This document shows positions 26,401 through 35,209 of a DNA stretch of 64,000 nt, in pieces. Source of the DNA: Amphiura filiformis. Its lineage: Eukaryota > Echinodermata > Ophiuroidea > Amphilepidida > Amphiuridae. Position numbers and translations under genes: made by a program. The stretch spans positions 38,856,295 to 38,920,294 of the forward strand of contig NC_092640.1 of assembly GCF_039555335.1 (NCBI RefSeq). The letters run 5' to 3'. The notes below the pieces were generated by a model. That model was not told the DNA's origin. It did no database searches and saw only the letters and a program-made list of their open reading frames with translations. Each line of letters starts with the position of its first letter. Position 1 is the stretch's first letter.

Positions 26401-29400
26401 TACGGCATAAAGCGCTATATAAATATCTACTCTTTTTATTTATTAAATGCTGCTTTATTACTCTGATCATAGTGGCCACAATCTAGGTACAAGTATTTGA
26501 CGGATTATGTACAGAATTTGACTATCGTTTTTACCTGTAATTAAGACAGTTTCACCTTCCTTCATTCTCCCTACCTGTATCATGAAATAAAAAATGTCAT
26601 ACATTATAATGCAAAGTAGCAACAAGGTATGACGTCAGATTAGAAACGTTGTCAAGCTTTTGTCAGGTACGGCTCTGACCTCATCTGACACCGATGTGCC
26701 ATAAAAATTTTCCCCATTTTCGACATGCCAAAATTTCTTTGCAAATTTTTGGGAACTTAAAGTCAGTAATGCATGGAACTGCATTCCTAAAAAATAGAAA
26801 CAAAATGTGACTTTTTAATAGAAATCTGGTCCCACTACTAGGGGGTATAAAAACTATTCCCACTAGCTAGGGGTTATCTCCAGAAAACCCGGATCTAGCA
26901 TGGGTACCCAGATACCACCACCCCCTTGAAAATGTCCTTATCCCTACATGTTGATTAAAAAATAAACAATTTGACAATCATTAGCAACATTTCCTTACCT
27001 CTCTCAAACTCAAATCTGCTGTCATTCCACTCACGAGGAGACTAAGGAATTCTGGGCGAATATCTGGTACTGGCATTGCATGGGTAGCTGGAAGGACCTA
27101 CAATGTAGAATGAAAAATACAGTAATTTGGAAGATCATCAGCTAATTAATATACCAGCTTTGGTGTTTTTTGTTTTAAGTTATTCTTCACTGGATGATAA
27201 ATAAAGACAACTATTTTTGTAGAAAAGTCTAAGATTCGAGCAAAGAGATTAGACGCAAAGAGAAGCAACTCTGTCATGTTTGCATGTCACTCATGGAGGA
27301 CAAAATAGCGTACATGTACCTCCTGATTGTTTCATTGTGTGCCTGTGCAATTCAAAAGCTTTCAAAGAAGTTTCAGGGGCATATCCAGGGGAGTGCATGC
27401 AGAAGGTTTCAGGGAACGCTTGTGACCTCAGAGATCAATCCAAGATGCAAATAATAATTTGATATCAGGTTTTTCTCGACAAATGCAGGTGGTACACTAT
27501 TTTGGTCTTCAATGTCTGACAAACAAAATTCTGCAGGGTGTATACACACCAGCGTTTACTCTACAAATTGGTGCACCAAATAAAGCATTTTTCCATCAAC
27601 TCTTGGCTATTTATATTTACCTGTCGTATTTCTGCTGTGGCTCTAAAACTGAAGCTAAATGCCCTTCTTACTTGCTATAAACCATGGTACTACTTACTGA
27701 ATACTCAGAGAAGGCACCAAATTTCATATACATCACCCCCTGGCCAACTCGTAAACTTTTCACATCTTTTCCAATGCCAACAATTTCTCCAATACCCTAG
27801 ATGTAAGAAAATTAAAAACAACATTATTATGTGAGGTGATGCAAGACAGACACACACACCCCCACCCAGACACCCCGACAGTCAGGCACACCCCTATATA
27901 CGTAGGGAACACAGATGACATATGATGGCAAATATACATATAAAATAAGATAGCCTTTATCTTGATACCAGTCCACGTCCCAAGTGGATGTTGTTTCCAT
28001 TGTGAACATTAAGCATCTTCTTCATGCATCTTAAGGGTGGTGCAATAATTATGTGTACCCTGAAGTGAATTCTCAAAATGGTCTGCCAAATATCGCTTCC
28101 TCCCCCCCTTTGGCCGTGCCAAAAAATCTTTGCCCCCCCCCCTTTTGACGTGCCAAAAAATCTTTGCCCCCCCCCCCTTACACATGCAAGATTTTTGGGA
28201 ACCCGAATTTAAAACCTTAAATTGTCTTATCATATAATGCGAGCGCAGCGAACAGGAAATTTTGCATATTTGAACGTGTTCCTAACGTTTTCCTACGCCT
28301 TTTTAGGGCGTAATATAGAAACGGTGCCCAAAATATCTGTGCCAAAAATTGCTTGCCCCCACCTTTCGACCTGCCAAAAATCGCTTGACCCCCCCTTTTG
28401 ACCTGCCAAAAATGCTTGCCCCCCCTTTTGGCCTGCCAAAAATCTTTGCCCCCCTATAATTCACCCCGAGGTACACATAATTATTGCACCACCCCTTAAA
28501 GTCATTTGATAACCAGACACATACAGAGAGACAGACTGTAACACGGACACACACAATGACAGTGCCTAACAGATATAATCAGCCCTGTAGCCAGGATCTT
28601 TTGTGCAGAATCTTCCACACTACGCGTATACATTGCCCTTAAACATATTAAAGCAGACCTCAAAATACTTTTAAATTTTGGGGCTTATACTTTTGAAAAA
28701 TATTGCCCCTGTAATTTAACTTGGGGGGCTACTTTCAGGATTGGGGGGGGATACCCTATCACCATGTACTTGGAGCCACAAGCTTTAAAATCGTTACCTT
28801 ACACTTACAGGGGCTACTTTCTATTAATCACCCTCGTAATAATGAATTTTTGAGGGCTGTTTTGGCAGGCATTTTCAGGGGCAAATCGCCCTATCTTCTG
28901 TCTATTTTGAGTGCTTCCTTAAAGTTCCAAAGTCGGGGTTGGTAGGTCAATTTGCTATTGTTTTTTTGTTTTTTTCATATTCTGCCATGCAGACGATAAA
29001 TTACAAAACTCTCACAAATAAAGTTTATATGGTTTTTCAAGCTCGTTTATATGTATATCAGACTTAAATACATTATAAATTATGAATTTTTGCATTGGGC
29101 AATAAAATTTATATTCTGCCTTCTAACATGCAATGATTTGATGTAGTTGCAATATACATGTTAGTTTTGTGTGTTTCTTACCTCAAGGCCAGCTCCAAAC
29201 GGAGGTTTCTGTGTTGGGTTGTATCTCCCTGTTGAATGATTAATATCAGATGCATTGATGCCAACATATCTAAGCATGAAACAATATGGTACAGTACACA
29301 AATCAGCAATCACAGCATGAAATACTGTTTAAATGGAAGCCCGTCAGAGCAGTTCTTCTGGGGTGAAACCTGCCTGGTTATCAAATTAATCAATGACAAG

Positions 29401-30379
29401 GGTATCTGAATTTGTTTTTGTTGCCTTAGTAGGTATGGTCCCTTCAGTGCTAAAATAGTGTTACTCAACCCTCCCCCGGCCCATATATCCTGCATTCACA
29501 AATCAGTATCTCTTTAAAAAAAAACAAAGACTCTTTGAACTTCATTGTTTATCTTGGTCTCTAAATGTAACAATTATATGATATAGTAAAAAAAGCTAAA
29601 TCATAAGAAAGTTCAAACAATGTATTAGATAATATATGGAAATAAATGCCTGGATGTATTATCATTTAAATATGATTTACGATTAAATAGCTGGTAGGAG
29701 GGAATTTGTATAATTTCCTGATGTACATTATACATTATACAACCAAACAAACAAATAAACAAATATAAGGGCATATTCCAAGACTATTTGGGTTGAAATT
29801 ATATCTTAAACTTGAAATGTGTCATTTGGGGGATCAGATCATGACTCAATATAAAGTGGATTTAGATCTGGTTTCTTTTTCACATGGGGGGTAGGATGGA
29901 AAAAAAATTCTTCAAGTACATGTGTATAGTGAATCCACTCAATCCAGTACCTTTTGGCAACAGAGCAAGTTTATATGGTACAAAGAGCACACAATTATAT
30001 TGTGAAATATGGTGCAAAAGTGGAACAAATTTGTATGTAGAGCGCAAAATTTGGCACATTCAACTGAAATGGCCAAATATAAAGATTAATTTGGTCAGAA
30101 ACCCATATACAGGCATCGACATTGGGGAATGATTGTATGGACCATTCCCCCCGCCATTCCCCCTTCTCAAAATATTGGGGGCTTCATGTCCCCGTCACCT
30201 GTCCCAGGATCTATGCTTGTGATCTGGTTGCAGATGACTAACCTTGTTTTCACCAATACTTCACTAGGTCCAGGCTCTTCCATGGGAGCTGTCTGCATTT
30301 CAACAGCCTCCCTGAAGTTGGGTGACAATCTTGTTACCATCAGCCTCCGGAAGGTCTTGGGTAGAAGTCTGGCAGCCAT
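17366..30379 (-). CDS. PTGR3: Prostaglandin reductase 3 (zinc-binding alcohol dehydrogenase domain protein 2), 12 coding exons
   Basis: The spliced product has 358 residues; the human protein is about 377. The family is MDR/quinone oxidoreductase-like and uses NADPH to reduce the double bond of 15-keto-prostaglandins and related enones. The N-terminal part (residues about 14-140) is the GroES-like substrate domain, with [12 protein letters not shown] at 15-26 and VGINASDIN at 48-56. The Rossmann domain follows, with AAAGGTGQ at 155-162, CHVIGTCS at 173-180, DVVYETVGG at 217-225 and [13 protein letters not shown] at 239-251. The last three residues, AKL, match a peroxisomal PTS1 signal; the human protein ends in SKL from memory. 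All twelve exons join in frame with GT-AG introns and sum to 1077 coding bases. The ATG at 30379 has an in-frame TAA eight codons upstream. A CTGTAG lies just before it, so a 5' non-coding exon is possible. The family call is secure; peroxisomal location is inferred. Confidence 0.95.
17610..17864. mobile_element. Foldback MITE in the last PTGR3 intron
   Basis: CATATATGTGACACGATCAA at the left and TTGATCATGTCACATATATG at the right are inverted. A diverged partial repeat of the same text lies just to the left (17495-17565). Confidence 0.7.
18071..18478 (-). mobile_element. tRNA-derived SINE (5' tRNA-like, minus strand)
   Basis: Read on the minus strand, the head has an A box-like TTAGCGCAGCGG (18457-18468) and a strong B box GGTTCAAGCCC (about 18414-18424). 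A CTCCGGGATCTCCGGTTTCC-type central region follows, then a tail with GGCGCTTTATAAATCC. The head resembles a tRNA, but the body extends far beyond one. The open frame across it is not a gene. Confidence 0.75.
18558..18700. repeat. Foldback repeat
   Basis: AATTCTGTCAGTCAAACTCC pairs imperfectly with the TTAACTGACAGGATC region; the inner CTGATTGGTTAATACTATAT pairs with ATACTAACCAATCA. Confidence 0.6.
19527..19712 (-). CDS. PTGR3: PTGR3 coding exon 11
   Basis: The longest coding exon (186 bases, phase 0), acceptor TTTTAAAG and donor GAT|GTAAGT. Encodes [20 protein letters not shown] through LEEIFDGVD (residues 269-330), the C-terminal catalytic-domain segment. Confidence 0.93.
19785..19968. mobile_element. 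MITE (family TTCCAGTTGAAAT), copy 3, in a PTGR3 intron
   Basis: Bounded by GGGCTGTTCCAGTTAAAAT and GGATTTCAACTGGAATT, with CTTAATCTTCCATATCG and an inverted arm. Confidence 0.8.
20229..20538. mobile_element. hAT-like MITE in a PTGR3 intron
   Basis: Begins CAGGGCCGGATTTACC and ends near GGTGAATCCAAACCTG, an imperfect inverse; next to each end is a GGGCC-rich block. Flanking 8-mers do not match, so the boundaries are tentative. Confidence 0.5.
20640..21400. repeat. Large foldback (about 300-bp arms) in a PTGR3 intron
   Basis: The left arm includes AAAGATTGATACCAGT, GCGCCGCCAGCGGTTTGCGA and CCATGCTATTACATAGGAAC; the right arm has the inverses (GTTCCTATGTAATAGCATGG, CGCAAACCGCTGGCGGCGCC, ACTGGTATCAATCTTT). 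The loop is around 20960-21030. Confidence 0.8.
21536..21638 (-). CDS. PTGR3: PTGR3 coding exon 10
   Basis: 103 bases, acceptor TTTTTCAG and donor AGG|GTTAGT. Completes Ala234, then [17 protein letters not shown] through FGSTLAPR (residues 235-268). Confidence 0.93.
22244..22305 (-). CDS. PTGR3: PTGR3 coding exon 9
   Basis: 62 bases, acceptor TTTCACAG and donor GC|GTAAGT, leaving two bases. Encodes [20 protein letters not shown] (residues 214-233), including the family's DVVYE-VGG motif. Confidence 0.93.
23174..23245 (-). CDS. PTGR3: PTGR3 coding exon 8
   Basis: 72 bases, phase 0, acceptor CTGTAG and donor GTGAGT. Encodes [13 protein letters not shown] through RKEYP (residues 190-213). The CDRPVNY core matches CDRPINY of the vertebrate family. 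Confidence 0.93.
23411..24459. mobile_element. TA-flanked MITE with CCCAGCAAACAC ends, hosting a nested MITE
   Basis: Left CCCAGCAAACACAAAACGTT and right AACGTTTTTGTGTTTGCTGGG are inverted and each is flanked by TA, fitting a mariner-type target. AACGTTT/AAACGTT and GTCGGGTTATATAAAGG words recur in both orientations. A further TGTGTTTGCTGGGT end at about 24190 suggests two elements side by side. A TTAA MITE (23591-23950) interrupts it. Confidence 0.75.
23591..23950. mobile_element. TTAA-flanked MITE family B (GGGGGTACTACACCCC), copy 1
   Basis: TTAAGGGGGTACTACACCCC at the left, GGGGTGTAGTACCCCCTTAA at the right; the element is nearly one long foldback. It splits the host text AACGTTTAAATGTCGGG exactly at TTAA, so the empty site and duplication can be read from the flanks. 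Confidence 0.92.
24855..24929 (-). CDS. PTGR3: PTGR3 coding exon 7
   Basis: 75 bases, phase 0, acceptor TATAG and donor AAG|GTGAGG. Encodes [16 protein letters not shown] through VEFLK (residues 165-189), the second Rossmann strand and following helix. Confidence 0.93.
25257..25285 (-). CDS. PTGR3: PTGR3 coding exon 6 (29-base microexon with the NADP(H) motif)
   Basis: A 29-base microexon between a polypyrimidine tract ending AACAG and donor GTAAGT. With the carried G it encodes [10 protein letters not shown] (residues 155-164), the nucleotide-binding glycine loop. Without it the frame would break (40+29 = 69 bases keeps phase), so it must be constitutive for a working enzyme. Confidence 0.92.
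25568..25971 (+). mobile_element. TTAA-flanked MITE family A, copy 2
   Basis: Starts TTAAAGCCATATTATAACAT, ends GCTATAATATGGCTTTAA. The interior matches the 13850 copy (GAACGCATACACGATGTTCA, GGGTCGTACCA, TTCGGCTCAAAAATAAA) but is about 58 bases shorter. Confidence 0.85.
26165..26432 (+). mobile_element. SINE-like element in a PTGR3 intron
   Basis: Head with an A box-like TGACTCAGTGG; the B box is decayed. The tail has TAAAGCGCTTTGAGG and ATAAAGCGCTATATAAAT, a 3' end resembling LINE-mobilised SINE tails common in marine animals. Family not assigned. Confidence 0.65.
26535..26574 (-). CDS. PTGR3: PTGR3 coding exon 5 (40-base small exon)
   Basis: Only 40 bases, between ATACAG and ACAG|GTAAAA. 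Encodes [13 protein letters not shown] (residues 142-154), the first Rossmann beta strand. It leaves one base (G) to complete Ala155 in the next exon. Confidence 0.9.
26999..27097 (-). CDS. PTGR3: PTGR3 coding exon 4
   Basis: 99 bases, phase 0, acceptor TGTAG and donor GTAAGG. Encodes [12 protein letters not shown] through [16 protein letters not shown] (residues 109-141), matching the family segment that leads into the Rossmann fold. Confidence 0.93.
27698..27796 (-). CDS. PTGR3: PTGR3 coding exon 3
   Basis: 99 bases, phase 0 at both ends, acceptor CTAG and donor GTAAGT. Encodes [12 protein letters not shown] through FGAFSEYS (residues 76-108), in the GroES-like barrel. Confidence 0.93.
28031..28499. 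mobile_element. TTAA-flanked MITE with GGGTGGTGCAATAATTATG ends, in PTGR3 intron 2
   Basis: TTAAGGGTGGTGCAATAATT at the left and AATTATTGCACCACCCCTTAA at the right are inverted over about 30 bases. The interior repeats TGCCAAAAATCTTTGCCCCC-like blocks. Confidence 0.88.
29182..29269 (-). CDS. PTGR3: PTGR3 coding exon 2
   Basis: 88 bases between TTAG and GAG|GTAAG. It completes the split Arg codon and encodes [10 protein letters not shown] through GAGLE (residues 46-75), the conserved segment near the substrate pocket. Confidence 0.93.
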
Positions 30380-30380
30380 C
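30243..30380 (-). CDS. PTGR3: PTGR3 coding exon 1 (codons 1-45 plus two bases)
   Basis: Starts [14 protein letters not shown] and reads through [12 protein letters not shown] to VLVKT. The donor is AAG|GTTAGT, in phase 2. The base before the ATG follows a CTGTAG that looks like a 3' splice site, so the true transcription start may lie in an upstream non-coding exon not found here. Confidence 0.9.
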
Positions 30381-30461
30381 CTACAGAAAGTCAAAGGATT
30401 ACTTATTATTTACAATGTAGGTCAAAGTTTGGTGTATCCCCCAGGGTGTATCCCTGTCCCG

Positions 30462-30635
30462 GAAGTCCCGGTGGCGAGTTACAGTAACACTATATGGCGA
30501 GTTAGAGTAACACTATGAAGTCCCGGTGGCGAGTTACAGCAACACTATGAAGTCCAGGTGGCGAGTTACAGTAACACTATGAAGTCCTGGTGGCGAGTTA
30601 CAGTAACACTATGATGAAGTCCCAACAGTGAGTTA
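30462..30635. repeat. 32-bp minisatellite just upstream of PTGR3 coding exon 1
   Basis: About five units of TGAAGTCCCGGTGGCGAGTT plus ACAGTAACACTA, some truncated. It lies on the promoter side of PTGR3 coding exon 1. Confidence 0.88.
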
Positions 30636-30671
30636 AAAATGTCACAGTGTATTTTTAAGTACTGTTTTTTT

Positions 30672-30809
30672 TTAAAGGAAGTCTCCGACAATCACAACAT
30701 TGTGCCTTACATGTAAGAAAAATAATTATCATGCACACGAATCACGTGGTTGATAATTATTTTTCTAACATATAAGGCATAATGTTATGCTTGCCGGAGA
30801 CTCCCTTAA
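30672..30809. mobile_element. TTAA-flanked short MITE
   Basis: TTAAAGGAAGTCTCCGAC and GCCGGAGACTCCCTTAA are imperfect inverses; the inner TGTAAGAAAAATAATTATCA pairs with TGATAATTATTTTTCTAACA. 138 bases. Confidence 0.8.
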
Positions 30810-31309
30810 AAGCTGCTAGTCCAAAATCAGCAAAATCAGTTTCCAATTTGCTTGAGTCCTCATTTATCATATATTTCTCTCGGGCTTGCAATGATCTTGG
30901 GAATTAATATATAGAGGCAGTGCTACTGTCGCCTGTGCATAGGCTACCCTCTTCTTCTAGTATAAATAAAATCAAAAAAAGTTATACTTAATAAAAGTCA
31001 TAAAACTTTTTTAAACACTTTTTTTTAAAACTTTTTAAATTTTTAAACACAACACAAATGGGCACAACACATAATCAATCAATTGATTGATTACTCAACT
31101 ATTTTATGTTCCATGAAAAATATAAACAAAATGTGATAAACAAGCAACCACTAATATAAAAGAAACCTAATCATATCTCACTGCTCTTGAAATAAAAAAT
31201 CATACAAATACATTTTCATCAAGATCAGTGGCGGCCACTGTGTATTCTACTGACACTGAAATCCTTTTGTTTTTACCATCATAAACTACATGTAGTTAGG
31301 ACATATTAT

Positions 31310-31810
31310 ATACCTCATATATAGATTCCTGTCATCTGATTGGTTAAAAGTGCAGTCATTGAATTAGCTATGCCCTCCTTTTTAACTATTCCCCGGGCAA
31401 TAGTCTTTTTAAAAGACTATTCCCCGGGCATAGTCATTTTCACATCGCGTGGTGTGCATCCTGATCAAACTCTACGCGCGCGATAGCGTGTTCGCATGAC
31501 GCACGCGGCGCCAACGCGCTACATGCCAGTTGCGGTGTCGCGATCAGTTCATAACGAAAAACTTTCTTTGTAAATTTTACCATGGCCTAAAATGAACAAT
31601 AAAATAGGCCTTTTACCCAATCAGATGACAAAAATCTATATTAATACGGTATATAAAACAAATATTGACTGCATTATTCGGGTCATGGTTAAAATTATAG
31701 GCCCGCGGTGATCTCAAAACCATGCTATGGTATAGCATGGTTTTGAGATCACCTTGGGCCTATAATTTTAACCATGCCCCTCATAGCAGTCAATATTTGT
31801 ATACTATACA
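31310..31810. repeat. Compound foldback with ATCTGATTGG ends
   Basis: ATCTGATTGGTTAAAAGTGC near 31336 has an inverse near 31618. A second palindrome (31685-31790) pairs CATGGTTAAAATTATAGGCC with GGCCTATAATTTTAACCATG. A relative lies at 49245-49570. Confidence 0.7.
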
Positions 31811-32079
31811 CACACAGAAAAAAAAAATCAAATTGTACATGTTTGTATGTGCCAAAGTCAAAACACATAATGCCTATATAATGCACATAATGTAAATTTG
31901 TACAGTATTAATGGTATTTGTAATAACTATTGATTGCAATATTTAAAAGCAAGGCTGATATCTAGTTATATGGTAAAGTATAATTATGGAACGGACATGA
32001 GTCAAAGAATACATTAATGGTATCAATTTTTTTAAATAATCAGTTTTTGAATTTTGACCAAAACTGCATTTTTGGTTTC

Positions 32080-32345
32080 GGGAAATTCACAACTCGCCAC
32101 ATGGACTTCACGGAAATTCACAACTCGCTGCGTGGACTTTCCAGAAATTCACAACTCGCTGTATGGACTTTCTGGAAATTCACAACTCGCCGCGTGGACT
32201 TTCGGAAATTCACAACTTCGCCGCCGACGTACTTCCCGGAAATTCACAACTTCGCCGCATGGACTTTCCGGAAAAACACTGCAGGGGATAACTCGCCATT
32301 TTAACTCGCCTTTTTCTAACTCGCCTATTTTTTAACTCGCCAATA
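32080..32345. repeat. 31-33-bp minisatellite, six units
   Basis: Units of GGAAATTCACAACTCGCC plus ATGGACTTTCC. Two open frames run through it and translate to periodic peptides (FRKFTTR-like), a consequence of the repeat. AACTCGCC-spaced text continues to 32345. Confidence 0.88.
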
Positions 32346-32696
32346 ACCTGTTATCCTGCCCACTGTAGTGTAAAGTGAGTCAACACAGACAGGACAATAA
32401 TTGTTTTTAAAAGTTAATTTTTCATTACTTCCATGTCCAGGTATGCGCAGGTGATCGGCGACTGCGTAGAAGTGGCGAGGTTTCCTCCCCTTTTATGTGC
32501 TGACAACAAATGGGTCAACTGTCTAAGGCCTGTCTTGTTGTCAAGACCGCATTGATCAGCCAATCGGCGTAATTGTTTATTGACAGTACCTTTTATCATT
32601 TCCAGGGTTGTAGCTAGCCTTAGTGGTGATTTTTGCTCTTTTTATGATGAAGAAATCATTAAAAAAATAAATAACCAGTTCTTTTTGATTGGCTAA

Positions 32697-33616
32697 TAAA
32701 CTCCTCAACAAAAGTTTGGAAAGTTTTTTCAAGCATCTGTATCTCAAATTATTTGTGACATATTCATATCGTGTTGCATATCAATGGATAGCTACAATAC
32801 TCCCCTTTACAACGATACCCCATTTGAAACAATGACATTTTTCACGGCTGAGTACACGCCTTGTGAATGTAGTGGGGTCTCAAAAAGAATTTGCCAAATT
32901 ACCATTATTCTGTGCAGCAAGCTGCAATCCCATAACTTCACAATCTGGGACCTAAATGCAATCCTCCAAGATGACACCGCTCGCCCCACATAGCCACGGT
33001 AGTCAACGACTACCTTCAGAATATGGGAGTAGAGTCAAAATGGCCTGCCATCAGGCCAGACCCGGGGGCCAGACCTCAACCCGATTGAACACTTGTGGGA
33101 CCAGCTTGATCGTGTTGTGCATCCCAGAGGAGCCCTAGTTCCAGTAACTGTAACTCGTCGTACCGTTGATTTCATGAAGTTTATGATAAAGACTGAAGTT
33201 TTGCTGGCAGGACTAAGAGAAGCCCATATGCAACCACATTGAATGACCTGCGACGAATCCTCGTTGAAGAATGGAATTCCATCCAACAGTAACGTGTAAC
33301 CAGGTCGGTGAGCAGCATGAGGAGAAGGTGCATGACTATTGTGGCTGCCTGTGGTTTTTCCACCCGCTATTGAGGTTAGTGGCTAGCGTTGTTTGAGCAC
33401 AGAATAATGGTCAATTTGGCAAATTCTGTTTGAGACCCCACTACATTCACATGGCGCGTACTCAGCCGCGAAAAATGTTATTGTTTCAAATGTGGTGTCA
33501 TTGTAAAGGGGAGTATTGTAGCTATCCAGTGATATGCAACACGATATGAATATGTCACAAATAATTGGAGACACAGATGCTTGAAAAAACTTTCCAAACT
33601 TTTGTTGAGGAGTTTA
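32697..33616 (+). pseudogene. Tc1/mariner transposon relic with long inverted repeats
   Basis: Inverted repeats of about 220 bases: TAAACTCCTCAACAAAAGTT at the left and AACTTTTGTTGAGGAGTTTA at the right, with TA at each edge. Between them, plus-strand text holds the C-terminal part of a Tc1-type DDE transposase: a fragment resembling LQDDTARPT near 32957, and a readable PDLNPIEHLWDQLDRVV at about 33074. Frames are broken by stops and shifts and the N-terminal DNA-binding part is missing. At 920 bases it is shorter than an autonomous Tc1 (about 1.6 kb). Dead copy. Confidence 0.9.
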
Positions 33617-34149
33617 CTTTTCCCTAGTCCCAGTAACTGAGAACGTGACGACATTTACTTTTACATTGGGTATTATCTGATATGTCACCCGCTCATTTAA
33701 CGTCCAAACTGATAGTCTCAGGTCCAAATGATTATGTCTGTGTTCGATTTTCCTAGTTACTAGGACTAACTTTTCCCATGACGTTATCCAGCATGTGCTG
33801 TTCGCATATCTGATTATTCAGCTCACTGGTAGGTATGTCCACATTGCTTATTATAGAGGGCGACGTTCAACTCAAAAAACTCAAAAGTTGCGACCACAGT
33901 CAATGGCTTAACTGTGTAATCCCCATAGGAAAATACAAAATTTTGAAATTTGGACACTAGAAACTTGGAGATGTAGTCTAAAAAGTGCTGGTGGTACTTT
34001 TTATTTTGAGTCACCAACCCTTAATAATTCTATAACCCCCACTAAATATTTTGAATGTTAAAAATTTTTTGGTCTCAAAATTCTATGACCCCCAGTACAT
34101 ATATATGCATATATTCATGACGCGCCACCCCCTTCCGAAGAAAATGACA

Positions 34150-35134
34150 GCCATCAATCAATAGCTATTTGGAACGGCGTGTACGTGGTCATTGGCCAAT
34201 TGGCAGACTGTTTGTGTGGAGGGAGCGTAACCAAACTGGCTACATAGGAGACTACCGTCAGTGGTGGGCGGGCCGCCCGGCACCGCCCAATCGTAGTACA
34301 ACCCTGATCATTTCTGTGTTTACATATCTGCCTTGCTTGGCGCAGCATTAACACAACCTCACATACACAGGACACAGGCGTAATTAAGAAAAAATTAACT
34401 TTATATATATTTATATTTCATGCTTATCTTTTCTATCTATAAAGTATATATGGACATGGTAATGGATGATTTATATACCGTACTGCAAATTTATTTTTTC
34501 ATAGTGCATTGACTTGAGTGCAATGCAAACTGCAAACTGCAATCAGCCTGCACACTGCACTGCACTACTGCACTGCAGCTGCATCACTCATCTCATTTCT
34601 CTTTATTTATTTTATATATCTACCTTTTTTGTGTAGACACTGTAGTGTAATATAAGCTTATCTCAGACTCTCAGTAACCCTGTGCTCAGAATGACACTCA
34701 ATGCACTGCACATTCACTCATTCAGCATGTTCAGCACACTGCACTATTTATTTTATGCTGCAATCTTGTCAGCTGATTCTGGTCACATGTTTTATGTTTA
34801 TGAACCGGCAGGTCATTTGAGGTCAATCAATTACAAGTCCGTTGACCTTGAGAAAAAATAGTAAATTCCACCCAATTGGGTGTATTGATATACAAGGAAA
34901 TTTACGTAATGTAAAAGTTTCATTCAATAGCTGGTTTGGGCGGAACAATGCCAGCGATTGGGTGCTTTTGTATCGGATGATTGGCAACGTTACGTAGCAT
35001 GTGCACGACAGCGACGCGTGTTATCATTCGCCAGTATTTTTCAGTGCAAGAAGGACTGTTTCAGTTTTAGACCACTATATTTTAGAGAGATTTTTCATCC
35101 ATTTTAGCTCCTGTAAAATAAAAGAAACATCATC
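34150..35134. promoter_or_regulatory. Candidate divergent promoter interval between PTGR3 and the DUF829 gene
   Basis: The two genes diverge here. At 34160-34300 a GC-richer stretch carries a GC box-like GTGGGCGGG, an ATTGGGCGG on the minus strand and GGCCAATTGG, which resemble CCAAT and Sp1-type elements. 34970-35040 is locally CpG-bearing just before the DUF829 start. No TATA box was assigned and neither transcription start can be fixed by eye. Confidence 0.25.
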
Positions 35135-35209
35135 ATGATCCGTGCAGCAGCAGGAATGCACATGCGGCGACCAAGTCTTGCCAGCTTAGCGTCAAATGCA
35201 TCGGCAGAG
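35135..35209 (+). CDS. DUF829 gene, first coding exon
   Basis: 25 codons beginning MIRAAAGMHMRRPSLASLAS and ending in GAG, followed by donor GTAATT. Phase 0 matches both downstream LPWQPG exons. The peptide has three Arg, one His and only the terminal Glu as an acid, like an organelle presequence. An in-frame TAA at 35114-35116 supports this ATG as the start. Confidence 0.75.

Noticed and set aside
30129-30518. 129-codon plus-strand open frame
   Set aside because: It is the antisense shadow of PTGR3 coding exon 1 plus minisatellite.
32017-32335. Overlapping open frames with periodic FRKFTTR-like peptides as a repeat protein gene
   Set aside because: They follow a 31-33-bp minisatellite; both overlapping frames are open for the same reason and there is no gene context.
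34154-34375. Minus-strand frame starting near MLRQARQICKHR as an N-terminal PTGR3 exon
   Set aside because: No convincing GT donor in a compatible phase was found, and PTGR3 coding exon 1 already has an ATG with an upstream in-frame stop.
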